Assembly: GCF_003121845.1 (NCBI RefSeq)
Contig: NZ_QEWQ01000006.1
Span: 62,001 to 126,000, forward strand
Direction: 5' to 3'
DNA length: 64,000 bases
Origin: Ignatzschineria ureiclastica
GTDB taxonomy: Bacteria > Pseudomonadota > Gammaproteobacteria > Cardiobacteriales > Wohlfahrtiimonadaceae
The notes below the pieces were generated by a model, which did no database searches, was not told the DNA's origin, and was given only the letters and a program-made list of their open reading frames with translations. Both the position numbers and the translations under genes were made by a program. Shown one piece after another: positions 38,382 to 47,243 of this stretch (positions are counted from its first letter, which is position 1; every line of letters begins with the position of its first letter).

Positions 38382-39545
38382 ATGAAACGCGTTGCAATTG
38401 AAGAGCGGCCTCATTGGCAAGCACAAGCCGAGGAGTATGGTTTTAATTTCCATACGATGTATGGGGAACGCTATTGGTGCGAAGATTATTACTATCAATT
38501 TGGTCTCAAAGAGATTGAGCTGATTGAAGATGCTACAGAAGAGTTACATCAAATGGCGCTGGCTGCGGTTGATCGTGTTGTGAAAAGTGAGCGACTATTG
38601 GAGCAATTTCAAATTCCTCCACAAAATTGGCGCTATATTCGTGAAACCTGGGAACAAGGCGCGCCGTCACTCTATGGTCGATTTGATTTTGCTTATGATG
38701 GTGCCGGTCATCTCAAAATGTTGGAATATAACGCCGATACTCCGACATCACTCTATGAGAGCGCTTTCTTTCAATGGCTCTGGCTAGAAGATCAGATCGA
38801 AGCGAAAAAGCTGCCGATGGTTGCGGATCAGTTTAATAGCATTCAAGAAAAACTGATCTCCCGCTTTGGCGATTTACGGGCTTACCATAATGTGACGAAG
38901 CTCTTCTTTAGCTGCTGCGAAGATTCAGAAGAGGATCGTGGTACGGTAGAATATCTCCAAGATTGTGCGATTGAAGCAGGCCTTGAGACAGAGTTTCTCT
39001 ATATCGAAGAGATTGGCATTAATAGCGAACTTGAATATACCGATCTGCAAGATGAAGTGATTCAAGCGATCTTCAAACTCTATCCTTGGGAATTTATGCT
39101 TGGGGAAGATTTTGCGAATTATCTCGATATGAATCGCACTCTGTGGCTTGAGCCTGCGTGGAAAGCAATTTTGTCGAATAAAGCCTTGTTACCTCTTTTA
39201 TGGGAGATGTTCCCGAATCACCATTATCTATTGCCGGCCTATTTTGCGAATGATCCTAAGGCTAAAACCTTAACGAACTATGTGAAAAAACCGCTCTTCT
39301 CACGAGAAGGGGCGAATGTAGAGATTGTGGAAAATGGTGAAATCCTTGAAAGTGCCGATGGCCCTTATGGCGTAGAAGGTTCTATTATCCAAGAATATGT
39401 GAAACTGCCAGTGTTCGATGGGAGCCACGTGGTACTCGGTAGCTGGATTGTCGGCGATAGCGCCTGTGGACTCTCCGTTCGCGAAGACCATTCTCGAATT
39501 ACGCAAGATCTTTCACGCTTCTATCCCCACGTGATTTTGAGTTAA
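38382..39545 (+). CDS. ygiC: glutathionylspermidine synthase-like ATP-grasp protein YgiC
   Basis: ATP-grasp ligase-like protein of the glutathionylspermidine synthase family, 387 aa, the usual YgiC length, without the amidase domain of bifunctional Gss. Motifs are YGRFDFAYDGAGHLKMLEYNADTPTSLYE and the C-terminal KPLFSREGANVEIV and VVLGSWIVGDSACGLSVRED. In E. coli YgiC gives no proven glutathionylspermidine product, so the substrate is uncertain. It is translationally coupled with ygiB and followed by a terminator. Confidence 0.88.
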   Translation: MKRVAIEERPHWQAQAEEYGFNFHTMYGERYWCEDYYYQFGLKEIELIEDATEELHQMALAAVDRVVKSERLLEQFQIPPQNWRYIRETWEQGAPSLYGRFDFAYDGAGHLKMLEYNADTPTSLYESAFFQWLWLEDQIEAKKLPMVADQFNSIQEKLISRFGDLRAYHNVTKLFFSCCEDSEEDRGTVEYLQDCAIEAGLETEFLYIEEIGINSELEYTDLQDEVIQAIFKLYPWEFMLGEDFANYLDMNRTLWLEPAWKAILSNKALLPLLWEMFPNHHYLLPAYFANDPKAKTLTNYVKKPLFSREGANVEIVENGEILESADGPYGVEGSIIQEYVKLPVFDGSHVVLGSWIVGDSACGLSVREDHSRITQDLSRFYPHVILS

Positions 39546-39573
39546 GCAATGTCAACGCAAACAATTTCACACA

Positions 39574-39606
39574 AAAACCCGGTATCTTCTACAGATATCG
39601 GGTTTT
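39574..39606 (+). terminator. terminator after ygiBC
   Basis: AAAACCCG-x-TATC pairs with GATA-x-CGGGTTTT, then TTC. A-rich flanks may let it act also for the convergent Rrf2 gene. Confidence 0.7.
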
Positions 39607-39664
39607 CTTCAATGACGAATAGCAATCTGCTAACAATCAGCTAACAATTGACTAACGATTGCGC

Positions 39665-40105
39665 TTACAGATAATACATATAATTCCCCTCTTCCCCTTG
39701 CGCTTGTAATGCGATGTCTGAGAGGGTAATGCCTTTCAGTAAGGTTTCTAATGTATTGTGCATCGGTTCATAAACAACCGCTGTCAGCGCACGCTCAATT
39801 TTCGGCGCAGTCGTCTCTACCGTTGCATCATTAGTGGCAAATAATGCCGGTTCCACGCTTGCGAGAATCTCATACAAGGTGGTTTCATTGGGCGCTTTTG
39901 TTAAATAGTAGCCCCCTTGCGATCCTTTAATAGAACCAACGACTTCGCCACGACGTAATTCGGAGAAGATCCGCTCGAGGTAGATCTTAGAGATTTCCAA
40001 TGTTTCAGCAATCTCGAGTACAGTCACCGTTGGCTGGGCTTGATGCACGAGCGCCATCTTCACAAGTGAGGCTAAAGCATAACGAGATTTGGCAGATAAT
40101 TTCAT
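39665..40105 (-). CDS. Rrf2-family regulator without cysteines (CymR-like)
   Basis: Winged-helix regulator of the Rrf2 family, 146 aa. The N-terminus is typical (MKLSAKSRYALASLVKMAL) and the DNA-recognition region reads ISKIYLERIFSELRRGEVVGSIKGSQGGYYL. It has no cysteine at all, so it cannot hold the Fe-S cluster of IscR or NsrR. This resembles CymR, the Firmicute cysteine-metabolism repressor that works with CysK. It is divergent from cysK, 224 bases away, which supports that role (inference). The ribosome binding site is AGGAG. Confidence 0.85.
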   Translation of the reverse strand: MKLSAKSRYALASLVKMALVHQAQPTVTVLEIAETLEISKIYLERIFSELRRGEVVGSIKGSQGGYYLTKAPNETTLYEILASVEPALFATNDATVETTAPKIERALTAVVYEPMHNTLETLLKGITLSDIALQAQGEEGNYMYYL

Positions 40106-40196
40106 AAGATCTCCTAATAGATAAGATTTGAAGAAGTAAGATCTATTCTCAAAAAACGATAATCGGTAAAAAGATACTTACTGCTTGTGAATATCA

Positions 40197-40270
40197 TTGA
40201 CAATCAGCGAAATAACCTGATATTGTTAGATTAATACACACAAAACATATATTATAGGTATGACTAATAT
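40197..40270 (+). promoter_or_regulatory. candidate cysK promoter and operator
   Basis: TTGACA (40197-40202) and TATTGT (40221-40226), spacing 18. Downstream lies the inverted repeat ATATTA-N10-TAATAT (40249-40270), placed to block transcription and suited to a dimeric Rrf2 regulator. Binding is inferred from position and symmetry only. Confidence 0.45.
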
Positions 40271-40329
40271 CCGTCAACTCATTTTTAAATGATCCGAAGA
40301 TTATCGCATTTTAGAGAGGAATCCATATT

Positions 40330-41265
40330 ATGGCTAAAATTTACGCAAGCTTAACTGAACTCATTGGTAATACGCCCTTACTGCAGCTTAATCGCTTCTC
40401 CCGAGAGCAAGGCCTTTCTACGCCATTATTAGGAAAGCTAGAATACCTCAATCCCGCAGGTAGTGTGAAAGATCGAATTGCCTTTGCGATGATTGATACC
40501 GCAGAAAAAGCTGGCATTCTCAAAAAAGGATCAGTGATTATCGAACCCACGAGCGGTAATACCGGCATTGGCTTAGCCTCCGTTGCAGCAGCGAAAGGTT
40601 ACCGTATTATCCTGACAATGCCTGAAACAATGAGTATTGAGCGCCGAAATCTCCTGAAAGCCTACGGTGCGGAATTAGTCCTTACGGAAGGGGCTAAAGG
40701 GATGAAAGGGGCTATTGGTCGTGCGGATGAATTAGCAAAGGAAATTCCCAATGCTGTGATCCTTGGACAGTTTGTTAATCCGGCAAATCCCAAAGCACAT
40801 CGTGAAACAACAGGTCCTGAAATTTGGAATGATACCGAAGGGAAAGTGGATATCGTCATCGCGGGTATCGGTACCGGCGGTACAATTACCGGGATCGGGG
40901 AATATCTCAAAGCTCAAAATCCTAAGATTCAAGTGATTGCCGTTGAACCTGAATCTTCTCCGGTGCTATCAAAAGGCACAGCAGGGCCCCATAAGATTCA
41001 AGGGATCGGTGCAGGCTTCATTCCTGAGACACTCGATACTAAAGTCTACGATGAAGTGATTACCATCTCTGATAGCGAGGCATTTGAATTGGCTAAAGAG
41101 GTGGCCGCAACAGAGGGATTACTCGTCGGGATCTCTTCAAGTGCTGCCATTAAAGCGGCCGTCGAAGTGGCGAAACGGGCAGAGAATAAAGGGAAAAATA
41201 TCGTCGTCATTCTTCCTGATAGCGGTGAAAAATATCTTTCAACACCGCTCTTTGAAAAAGAATAA
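40330..41265 (+). CDS. cysK: cysteine synthase A CysK
   Basis: PLP-dependent O-acetylserine sulfhydrylase, 311 aa. The PLP lysine is in [12 protein letters not shown] (near residue 42), the substrate loop is [12 protein letters not shown] and the phosphate-binding glycine loop is [16 protein letters not shown]. The last step of cysteine synthesis follows from family knowledge. The C-terminal [10 protein letters not shown] is typical of CysK. A GAGGAA ribosome binding site and a strong terminator make it a single-gene unit opposite the Rrf2 regulator. Confidence 0.96.
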   Translation: MAKIYASLTELIGNTPLLQLNRFSREQGLSTPLLGKLEYLNPAGSVKDRIAFAMIDTAEKAGILKKGSVIIEPTSGNTGIGLASVAAAKGYRIILTMPETMSIERRNLLKAYGAELVLTEGAKGMKGAIGRADELAKEIPNAVILGQFVNPANPKAHRETTGPEIWNDTEGKVDIVIAGIGTGGTITGIGEYLKAQNPKIQVIAVEPESSPVLSKGTAGPHKIQGIGAGFIPETLDTKVYDEVITISDSEAFELAKEVAATEGLLVGISSSAAIKAAVEVAKRAENKGKNIVVILPDSGEKYLSTPLFEKE

Positions 41266-41320
41266 TCATCCCCATATTAAAAGAGAACCGTTTATTCCTC
41301 CTTTTAAACGTTCACATTTT

Positions 41321-41352
41321 ACCCAGTTGCATAATGTAACTGGGTCTTTTTT
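41321..41352 (+). terminator. rho-independent terminator after cysK
   Basis: Stem ACCCAGTT/AACTGGGT followed by CTTTTTT. Confidence 0.85.
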
Positions 41353-41370
41353 AGGAATTTAAAAAAGCAT

Positions 41371-41480
41371 TAAATCATATTCAACACCGCTTGCAAGAGG
41401 CCGGCTAGAACCTGTCCCTTACTTCTTACAACCGATCTGCCGGCCTTTAAATGATGCTTCTTTTAAGCTAGTTTTATATA
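41371..41480 (-). repeat. MITE-like repeat, family 1, copy E (diverged, inverted)
   Basis: The core CGCTTGCAAGAGGCCGG ... GATCTGCCGGCCTTTAAAT matches the reversed family core, but the terminal inverted repeats are eroded. Confidence 0.5.
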
Positions 41481-41494
41481 CCTAAAGTATGGTA

Positions 41495-42763
41495 CTAACG
41501 GGTTTTAGCCCAACGGCGGAACTGATCGGCGCACCAAGCACAAAGACCGCTCCAAATGCCTAAAATTCGCATCTGATGCCGGCGATAGAGTGTAATATGC
41601 GCCACTTTTGCCGATAACCCTCGAAATTCTAAACCTTTGAATACCGTATTTCGACCGAACATTCCGAAAGAAGCATATTGACCAATACTCACTAGCGAAC
41701 CTCGATCAACATATTTAAAGTCTGGAATCATTGATTCATTACCGGCAATAATCTGCACAAAATATTTGCTCAAATAGAGCGCTTCTTGAGAAGCTGACTG
41801 CGCCGTCGGGGCTAAAGGTGCTTCTTTCACATAAGAACAATCCCCAATGGCAAAAATACGATTATCATTCAACACTCGAAAATAGGGATCAACCACTAAC
41901 TGCGAGATTCTTGTTAATTCTACATCTTGCAGAGTTTTAAGCACATCCGGTGCTTTAATACCGGCAGTCCATACCACGCGATCTGCCGGAAGCGTTTCGC
42001 CATCTTTAAGCTCCACATGATCTTCAAAGACTTCTGATACGGAAGTAGAGAGCAATACTTTTACACCAATCTTTTCCATCGATTGGCGTACCGATTCACT
42101 AATGGTGGGTTTAAATGTGGGAAGCACCCGGTCATCTGCCTGAATAACGGTAATATCCATATATTGCATTAAATCTTCATTGCTATAGCTCGAACTGATT
42201 TTTAACTGATCAATCAACTCACCACTCAACTCAACACCCGTAGCGCCGGCACCGACAATAATGAGATGATATTTCTGCTTCAACAGCGCTGAACGCATTA
42301 ATTGATCGGTAAAGACTCGACGAAATTCTAAAGCACTACGAAGATCATCCACTTTACTCGCATACTCTTTTACCCCTTTGATGCCAAAGTCATTACTCTG
42401 ACTGCCCATAGCGACAATTAAGTAATCATAATGCACTGATCTAACAGGTAAAATCTCTTCATTGGTTTCATCATAATGAGCGGCTAACGTGATTTGTCTT
42501 GCCTCTCGATCGATATTTTCTACCGTTCCCGGCTGATAGAGAAAACCATGTCGCTTAGCTTGTGCTAAAAATAGAATGCTCTGTTCATCGGCCGATTGAC
42601 TGCCTGCTGCAAAGGTGTGAAGCATCGGTTTCCAGATATGAAGCGCATTACGATCAATTAAAGTGAGATTAAATCGTTGATTTTTATCCTGCTTTGCCAA
42701 ACGATAGATAAATTCTAAACCAGCAACGCCACCACCTAATACCACGACCTCTTTTTTATTCAT
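41495..42763 (-). CDS. ndh: type II NADH dehydrogenase (NDH-2)
   Basis: FAD-dependent, non-proton-pumping NADH:quinone oxidoreductase, 422 aa. There are two dinucleotide folds: VVLGGGVAGLEFIYRL at the N-terminus for FAD and IIVGAGATGVELSGEL near residue 172 for NADH. The FAD-end motif IFAIGDC and the quinone-region AQSASQEALYLSK are as in Ndh. The C-terminal HITLYRRHQMRILGIWSGLCAWCADQFRRW is amphipathic and suits membrane attachment. The ribosome binding site is GAGAGGA. Monocistronic. Confidence 0.88.
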   Translation of the reverse strand: MNKKEVVVLGGGVAGLEFIYRLAKQDKNQRFNLTLIDRNALHIWKPMLHTFAAGSQSADEQSILFLAQAKRHGFLYQPGTVENIDREARQITLAAHYDETNEEILPVRSVHYDYLIVAMGSQSNDFGIKGVKEYASKVDDLRSALEFRRVFTDQLMRSALLKQKYHLIIVGAGATGVELSGELIDQLKISSSYSNEDLMQYMDITVIQADDRVLPTFKPTISESVRQSMEKIGVKVLLSTSVSEVFEDHVELKDGETLPADRVVWTAGIKAPDVLKTLQDVELTRISQLVVDPYFRVLNDNRIFAIGDCSYVKEAPLAPTAQSASQEALYLSKYFVQIIAGNESMIPDFKYVDRGSLVSIGQYASFGMFGRNTVFKGLEFRGLSAKVAHITLYRRHQMRILGIWSGLCAWCADQFRRWAKTR

Positions 42764-42930
42764 GATGTCCTCTCTTCCCTATCATAAAACCTTTGATACT
42801 TATTATGAAAATTCATAGCGTTATCTATGAATACATCTATTTATAATAAAGCTTTATCATAAAGAAAGTTGAGATTTTTTGTGAAAAAAGTATAAGGTAA
42901 ATATCGCTCCCTTAATGACTGCAATGCTCT

Positions 42931-43965
42931 TTAATCGTTCAGTAATACAACCACTCGCAGCCCCGGCTGGCCATCTAATCGCGCGTCAAACCGCAAGGAA
43001 CCTTGATGGGCTTCGACAATTTTTTGCACGATATTCAGCCCTAGACCAAATCCTTGCCGAGATTCATCAGCCCGTTGAAACCGTTCTGTCATGGCAAGCC
43101 TTTGTACTTCGCTCATGCCCGGCCCTCGATCTTCAACAATAAGTTCTATCCCTGTCGCAGTCTTTTGCGCCAATACTTCAGTATTCTCACCTTGCCCTGC
43201 ATAAAACTGCACATTATCTAATAGATTTTTCAGAAGTAGGTAGAGCAAACTTGCATCTCCTCGAACTTTAAGATCAGCCGGGATATTCCAAATAATAGGA
43301 TGCGGAAAATTATCTCGATACTCATTTTGTAGTGGTTGAATCACCTCTTGATAGAACGATAATTCTGCCACTTGATCTGAGTGCAACTCATGACTTGCAC
43401 GCGCAAATTGTAGTAACCGCTCAATCGTAATTAAAAGCTCATCGATTCGTGCAATCAGTAGTGGTTTCTCCGGTAGATCATCCATAAGCTCGAGCGTTAA
43501 TCGCATCCCCGCTAGTGGCGTTCTTAATTCGTGAGCAACATCGGCGGTAAATTGTTTTTCATGATCAATACGCTGACTAATGTTCGACAATAAATGATTG
43601 ATTTTTCCAGCAATCAGATTAACTTCCTTAGAACGGGACTCAATGATAATCGGTGTTAAATTGAGGGATCCACGCTCTGATAACTGCGCAACAAGATTCA
43701 CAAAAGGCGTTAAAAATTGATTTGTCACATAGCGAATCATCAAAAGCGCACCCAATAGCACAACCCCGACAAAGATAGAGATCGCCACTAATATCTCTTG
43801 AATCTCATGTTGCATTTCTTGAATCTTTTCACTATCGGTTAAAATCGTATCTGTCAGAATATCCATCTGCTCACTCGTTTCATAACCGACAAGACCGATA
43901 ATAATCACACCTGAAACTAATAAAATCAGAGAAAAGAGCAACATTAAACGGCGTTTTAAGCTCAT
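42931..43965 (-). CDS. PmrB-like sensor histidine kinase
   Basis: Membrane histidine kinase, 344 aa. TM1 is at residues ~8-28 and TM2 at ~60-80, with only a short periplasmic loop (SEQMDILTDTILTDSEKIQEM) between them. The H box is FTADVAHELRTPL, the N box LLKNLLDNVQFY, and the G boxes DRGPGM and GFGLGLNI. It overlaps the response-regulator gene by four bases (ATGA). Together with the upstream eptA this matches the pmrCAB gene order of enteric bacteria, where the kinase senses Fe(III), acid or cationic peptides; that role is inferred from context. Confidence 0.85.
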   Translation of the reverse strand: MSLKRRLMLLFSLILLVSGVIIIGLVGYETSEQMDILTDTILTDSEKIQEMQHEIQEILVAISIFVGVVLLGALLMIRYVTNQFLTPFVNLVAQLSERGSLNLTPIIIESRSKEVNLIAGKINHLLSNISQRIDHEKQFTADVAHELRTPLAGMRLTLELMDDLPEKPLLIARIDELLITIERLLQFARASHELHSDQVAELSFYQEVIQPLQNEYRDNFPHPIIWNIPADLKVRGDASLLYLLLKNLLDNVQFYAGQGENTEVLAQKTATGIELIVEDRGPGMSEVQRLAMTERFQRADESRQGFGLGLNIVQKIVEAHQGSLRFDARLDGQPGLRVVVLLND

Positions 43966-44636
43966 GCCTTCGACTCCGAGACTAATTGATAACCATAACC
44001 CCGTACGGTCTCAATACGCGCTTTACCGAGTTTTTGTCGTAAGCGATGAATATAGACTTCTAGCGTATTGGATCCTAAGGAATCCTGCCATGAGTAGAGA
44101 TCTTGCACCAAAAATTCTCTCGGAACCACTTGTCCATATTTTAAGAGCAAACGTGATAAAATGGCGTATTCTCGTAAGGTCAATTCTAAAAGCTCTCCTT
44201 GGTAATGGATCTCTTTTTGCATCAAATCGAGCGTAAAATCATCAATAACCACCTGATTATTCGCCACACCACAATGCCGGCGGATAATCGCCCGCAATCT
44301 TGCGTAGAGTTCTGCTAATTCAAAAGGTTTGAGCAGATAGTCATCCGCGCCGGCATCTAATCCTTTCACTCGATCATCGAGGGTATCCCGGGCGGTAATA
44401 ATCAACACCGGTACCTGATTCTTTTGGCCACGCAATTTTTGCAGTAAAGTGATGCCATGGCCATCAGGTAAGCCTAAATCTAACAAAATCGCACTGTAAA
44501 AGGCCTCTTGAGAATCGAGATAACGCTCGGCTTCCTCTCTATTTTCCGCCACATCAACGGCATATCCCTCTTTGATCAGCGCTTTCTCTAACCCCTTTCG
44601 CAATAAGAGATCATCTTCTACGACTAATATCTTCAT
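43962..44636 (-). CDS. PmrA-like OmpR-family response regulator
   Basis: Response regulator of 224 aa. The receiver domain has the acidic pocket VVEDD and the phosphoacceptor D53 (ILLDLGLPDGHG), with KPFE lysine. The C-terminal winged helix is of OmpR type (LTLREYAILSRLLLKYGQVVPREFL ... RLRQKLGKARIETVRGYGYQL). It lies between eptA and the kinase gene. A sequence matching the PmrA box is found upstream of eptA (46698-46714), which supports the PmrA assignment. The ribosome binding site is AGGGGA. Confidence 0.87.
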   Translation of the reverse strand: MKILVVEDDLLLRKGLEKALIKEGYAVDVAENREEAERYLDSQEAFYSAILLDLGLPDGHGITLLQKLRGQKNQVPVLIITARDTLDDRVKGLDAGADDYLLKPFELAELYARLRAIIRRHCGVANNQVVIDDFTLDLMQKEIHYQGELLELTLREYAILSRLLLKYGQVVPREFLVQDLYSWQDSLGSNTLEVYIHRLRQKLGKARIETVRGYGYQLVSESKA

Positions 44637-44747
44637 TCTATCCCCTATTTTTCTGCAATCCTATAGTTCTGTAATCCTATGGTTCTGCAAGCTTACTTGA
44701 CAAAATTAATCTATTTAACATTATGATAATACTACCATCAAAGCCGA

Positions 44748-44890
44748 TTCCCGGTGGGCCGGAATGCTTGCAAATCCAGCTCGATCCCGCGCCCGCAAGT
44801 GAGTGATCATCAATCTCTCAGCAACGAATTTGCCACAACTGCCGGCGCTCACTTGTTGTAAGAACGAGATTATTCCCTCCGGCGATGCAA
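44748..44890 (-). repeat. GC-rich dispersed repeat, family 2, diverged inverted copy
   Basis: Read in reverse this follows the repeat found beside the CRISPR array: CTCCGGCG, GAACGAGAT, GCCGGCG, CGCGCCCGCAAGTGAGT and GGAATGCTTGCAAATCCAG. It fills the 345-base gap between eptA and pmrA and could fold in the transcript. Confidence 0.6.
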
Positions 44891-44981
44891 TAACACTTCT
44901 TACTAAGTTCAAACCAAAAGCGATTCCCAATGTGAAATGCTAGTATCTTGATTACGATCCCACAGGTGAGCAGCCTCTGTA

Positions 44982-46643
44982 TTATGGAACCCGACTACAA
45001 GCCTTGAAAAGATCCAAGGATTCATCATACTCTTTTGTCTTAACGGAGAGTAATCCTAAGAGTGAATGGAAGAAATTATCCTGTGAAAAGGGATCTGCTT
45101 TAGCTATTGTTGAAAGACAATTCTGATCTAATTGCCGGTTTTGGTAAAAATCCTGATTCGCCCAGAAGATAAACGGCACATGTCTCTGCTCTTTCGGTGC
45201 AATGGCATAAGGTGCACCATGAAGATAGAAACGGTTTTCACCCAATGATTCGCCATGATCTGATAGATAGATCATCGATGTCTCATATTCCCCGTCAAAA
45301 CTTTTAAGCAGTTCAATGGTTTCATTCAATACATAATCGGTATAACGAATTGTATTATCGTACACATTCTCAAGTGCGGTTAAATCACAATTTTCAATCT
45401 TATTCGTATCGCAACTCGGCGTGAAATGACGGAAATCATCGGGATAACGCTGATAATAAGTGGGGCCATGACTGCCATTCATGTGTAATACAATCACAAG
45501 ATTCTCATCTTGGTTCTCTTGGGATTCGATGTAGGATTTAAGATTCTCAAGCAGATATTCATCATGATAAAAACCGGTGATCGATTTAGGCTGATTAACA
45601 TACTCCTCCACAAATTCCGTAGGGACTCGATCACACACACCTTTACATCCATTATCATTCTCCCGCCATAATACTTTGTAACCTACGCGCTGTAAGATAT
45701 CGAGGGCATTCTCTTGATTCTGAGCTCGGCTCTTATCAAAATTAGCACGCGTTAATCGAGAAAACATACAAGGCACAGAAATGGCGGTTGCCGTCCCACA
45801 AGAATAGAATTCCCGAAAACTAATTACATCTTGTTGTGCTAACAGTGGATTTGTCTCCTTCTGATATCCATTTAAAGAGAAATTCTTGCTTCTTGCCGTT
45901 TCCCCAACCACAATCACAAAGAGCGTTTTCTCTGATCCTACGGGCTTTTGTAAGGTCGCATCTTCACCCACTTTTTCAAAAGGCAATTGATCCTCATACT
46001 GTTTTTTAAGATAAGAGATAGCACTTGTGGCATAACTAATCGGCATAATCAGTTTCTGTACTTGTCGATGATTACGGAAAAAAGAGGCATAATCTTTATA
46101 GAAGATCAGCGCTATAGCCCCTGACAACAATAGGGCGCCGATTATTAATAATACTCGCTGTAAAAGGCTCTTCCACCAGCTGATCGGCCTAACCTTCATC
46201 AATAGATAGAGCGCAAACGGTACTAATACCCCCAATAAAATCCAAATCACTAACTGAAAACTTAAAAGATTCACCACTTCTCCGCTGTGGGTTTCGATAA
46301 TGTTAATGAGCATATCGCGATCCATATAGATCTGATAACGATAAGAGTAGTAATTAAAAATGGTACATAAAAGCAGTAGTATCAACAAAATACCAGCGCC
46401 GATACGTTTCCACAATAAGCAGGAGACAATGATTAAATTGGCTGACCAAAGTACGAGGAATACCGAAAAAGCAAAGAGGTAACTGCCAAAGCCATCAAAG
46501 CTCATTAAATAATAAAACTCTCGCCAGAAAACGATATTCTCTACTGTCGCAAATAACAAGGATGTGATCAACAACACGCCCCAAAACGGTAAGGGTACCT
46601 GCCATTTGGCCAAATAAGTTTTGAGTAATAAAAAGGATTTCAT
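44982..46643 (-). CDS. eptA: lipid A phosphoethanolamine transferase EptA (PmrC)
   Basis: Inner-membrane enzyme that adds phosphoethanolamine to lipid A and so lowers binding of polymyxin and cationic peptides. The 553-aa protein has five N-terminal transmembrane segments, then the periplasmic sulfatase-fold domain. Visible zinc-site and catalytic features are VVGETARSKNFSLNGY (metal-binding Glu), CGTATAISVPCMFS (catalytic Thr), HMNGSHGPTYYQRYP, and YLSDHGESLGENRFYLHGAPY. Conserved cysteine pairs are present. Genetic order eptA-pmrA-pmrB is that of a chromosomal pmrCAB operon. The gene is not flanked by insertion sequences, so this is not an mcr-type mobile gene in context. Confidence 0.93.
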   Translation of the reverse strand: MKSFLLLKTYLAKWQVPLPFWGVLLITSLLFATVENIVFWREFYYLMSFDGFGSYLFAFSVFLVLWSANLIIVSCLLWKRIGAGILLILLLLCTIFNYYSYRYQIYMDRDMLINIIETHSGEVVNLLSFQLVIWILLGVLVPFALYLLMKVRPISWWKSLLQRVLLIIGALLLSGAIALIFYKDYASFFRNHRQVQKLIMPISYATSAISYLKKQYEDQLPFEKVGEDATLQKPVGSEKTLFVIVVGETARSKNFSLNGYQKETNPLLAQQDVISFREFYSCGTATAISVPCMFSRLTRANFDKSRAQNQENALDILQRVGYKVLWRENDNGCKGVCDRVPTEFVEEYVNQPKSITGFYHDEYLLENLKSYIESQENQDENLVIVLHMNGSHGPTYYQRYPDDFRHFTPSCDTNKIENCDLTALENVYDNTIRYTDYVLNETIELLKSFDGEYETSMIYLSDHGESLGENRFYLHGAPYAIAPKEQRHVPFIFWANQDFYQNRQLDQNCLSTIAKADPFSQDNFFHSLLGLLSVKTKEYDESLDLFKACSRVP

Positions 46644-46697
46644 CAGGAATTCTCACTTCTGTAACAAACCATTAAGAAGTAAGAATAGAGAGCGAAC

Positions 46698-46714
46698 ATT
46701 AATAAAACATTAAA
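46698..46714 (-). promoter_or_regulatory. PmrA-box match upstream of eptA
   Basis: On the minus strand TTTAAT-GTTTT-ATTAAT fits the published PmrA box HTTAAK-N5-HTTAAK. It lies about 55 bases before the eptA start with a possible TATTCT -10 further down, so the box overlaps the -35 position. Confidence 0.55.
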
Positions 46715-46722
46715 ATGAACAC

Positions 46723-46850
46723 TATAGTGAAATCAGTTCAAAATAAGCTTATTTAAATGCCGGCACATTGGTTGTAAGAGACAAGGAAGCTGTTCTATCC
46801 GGCACCTTGCAAGTGTTGTTTAGTAAGATTTTATGTTCTTTTTAAAATCT
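46723..46850 (+). repeat. MITE-like repeat, family 1, copy F (3' end lost)
   Basis: The left end is TATAGTGAAATCAGTTCAAA and the core TGCCGGCACATTGG ... CCGGCACCTTGCAAGTGTTG is clear. The right inverted end cannot be found. It lies immediately upstream of the eptA promoter. Confidence 0.65.
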
Positions 46851-47243
46851 CTTATAACGACTTATAACTACTTACAACAGCCTTTATAATTCTCTCAATA
46901 ACTCTCTAGATAATGCCCTTAATAGTAATCCCCAAAGTGATCAATAATGTATCCTATTGTTTCTTAATTAAGAATGATTTACCTCTTCTATTCTCTTAAA
47001 AAAGACCGATATTCAGCGCATCTCTCTTATCAAGAAAAATCACTTGATAAAAATAATTGAAAATATTTTTATATATGACACATCCTGTCAAACCCCTCCA
47101 TTAAGATACACACATAGATAGCGCGATCTCCAGAAACATCTCGAGTTATCTCCTCTCTAGCGTTCAAATACGCTAGAGAGATTATATAAACCAAAACGAA
47201 TTATAAAATCCGATTAAACCTGTGTATTAATGATGGAGCCACT
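46851..47243 (+). promoter_or_regulatory. control region of the AAA+ cluster with two inverted repeats
   Basis: About 390 bases. TGACA-N5-TGTCA lies at 47076-47090. A perfect 10-bp inverted repeat, CTCTCTAGCG-N8-CGCTAGAGAG, lies at 47153-47180, only 64 bases before the AAA+ start and without a T run, so it looks more like an operator or 5' UTR hairpin than a terminator. The ribosome binding site is ATGGAG. Confidence 0.45.

Noticed and set aside
44982-46643. Mobile mcr-type colistin resistance gene
   Set aside because: Gene order with pmrAB and the absence of insertion sequences fit a chromosomal eptA.
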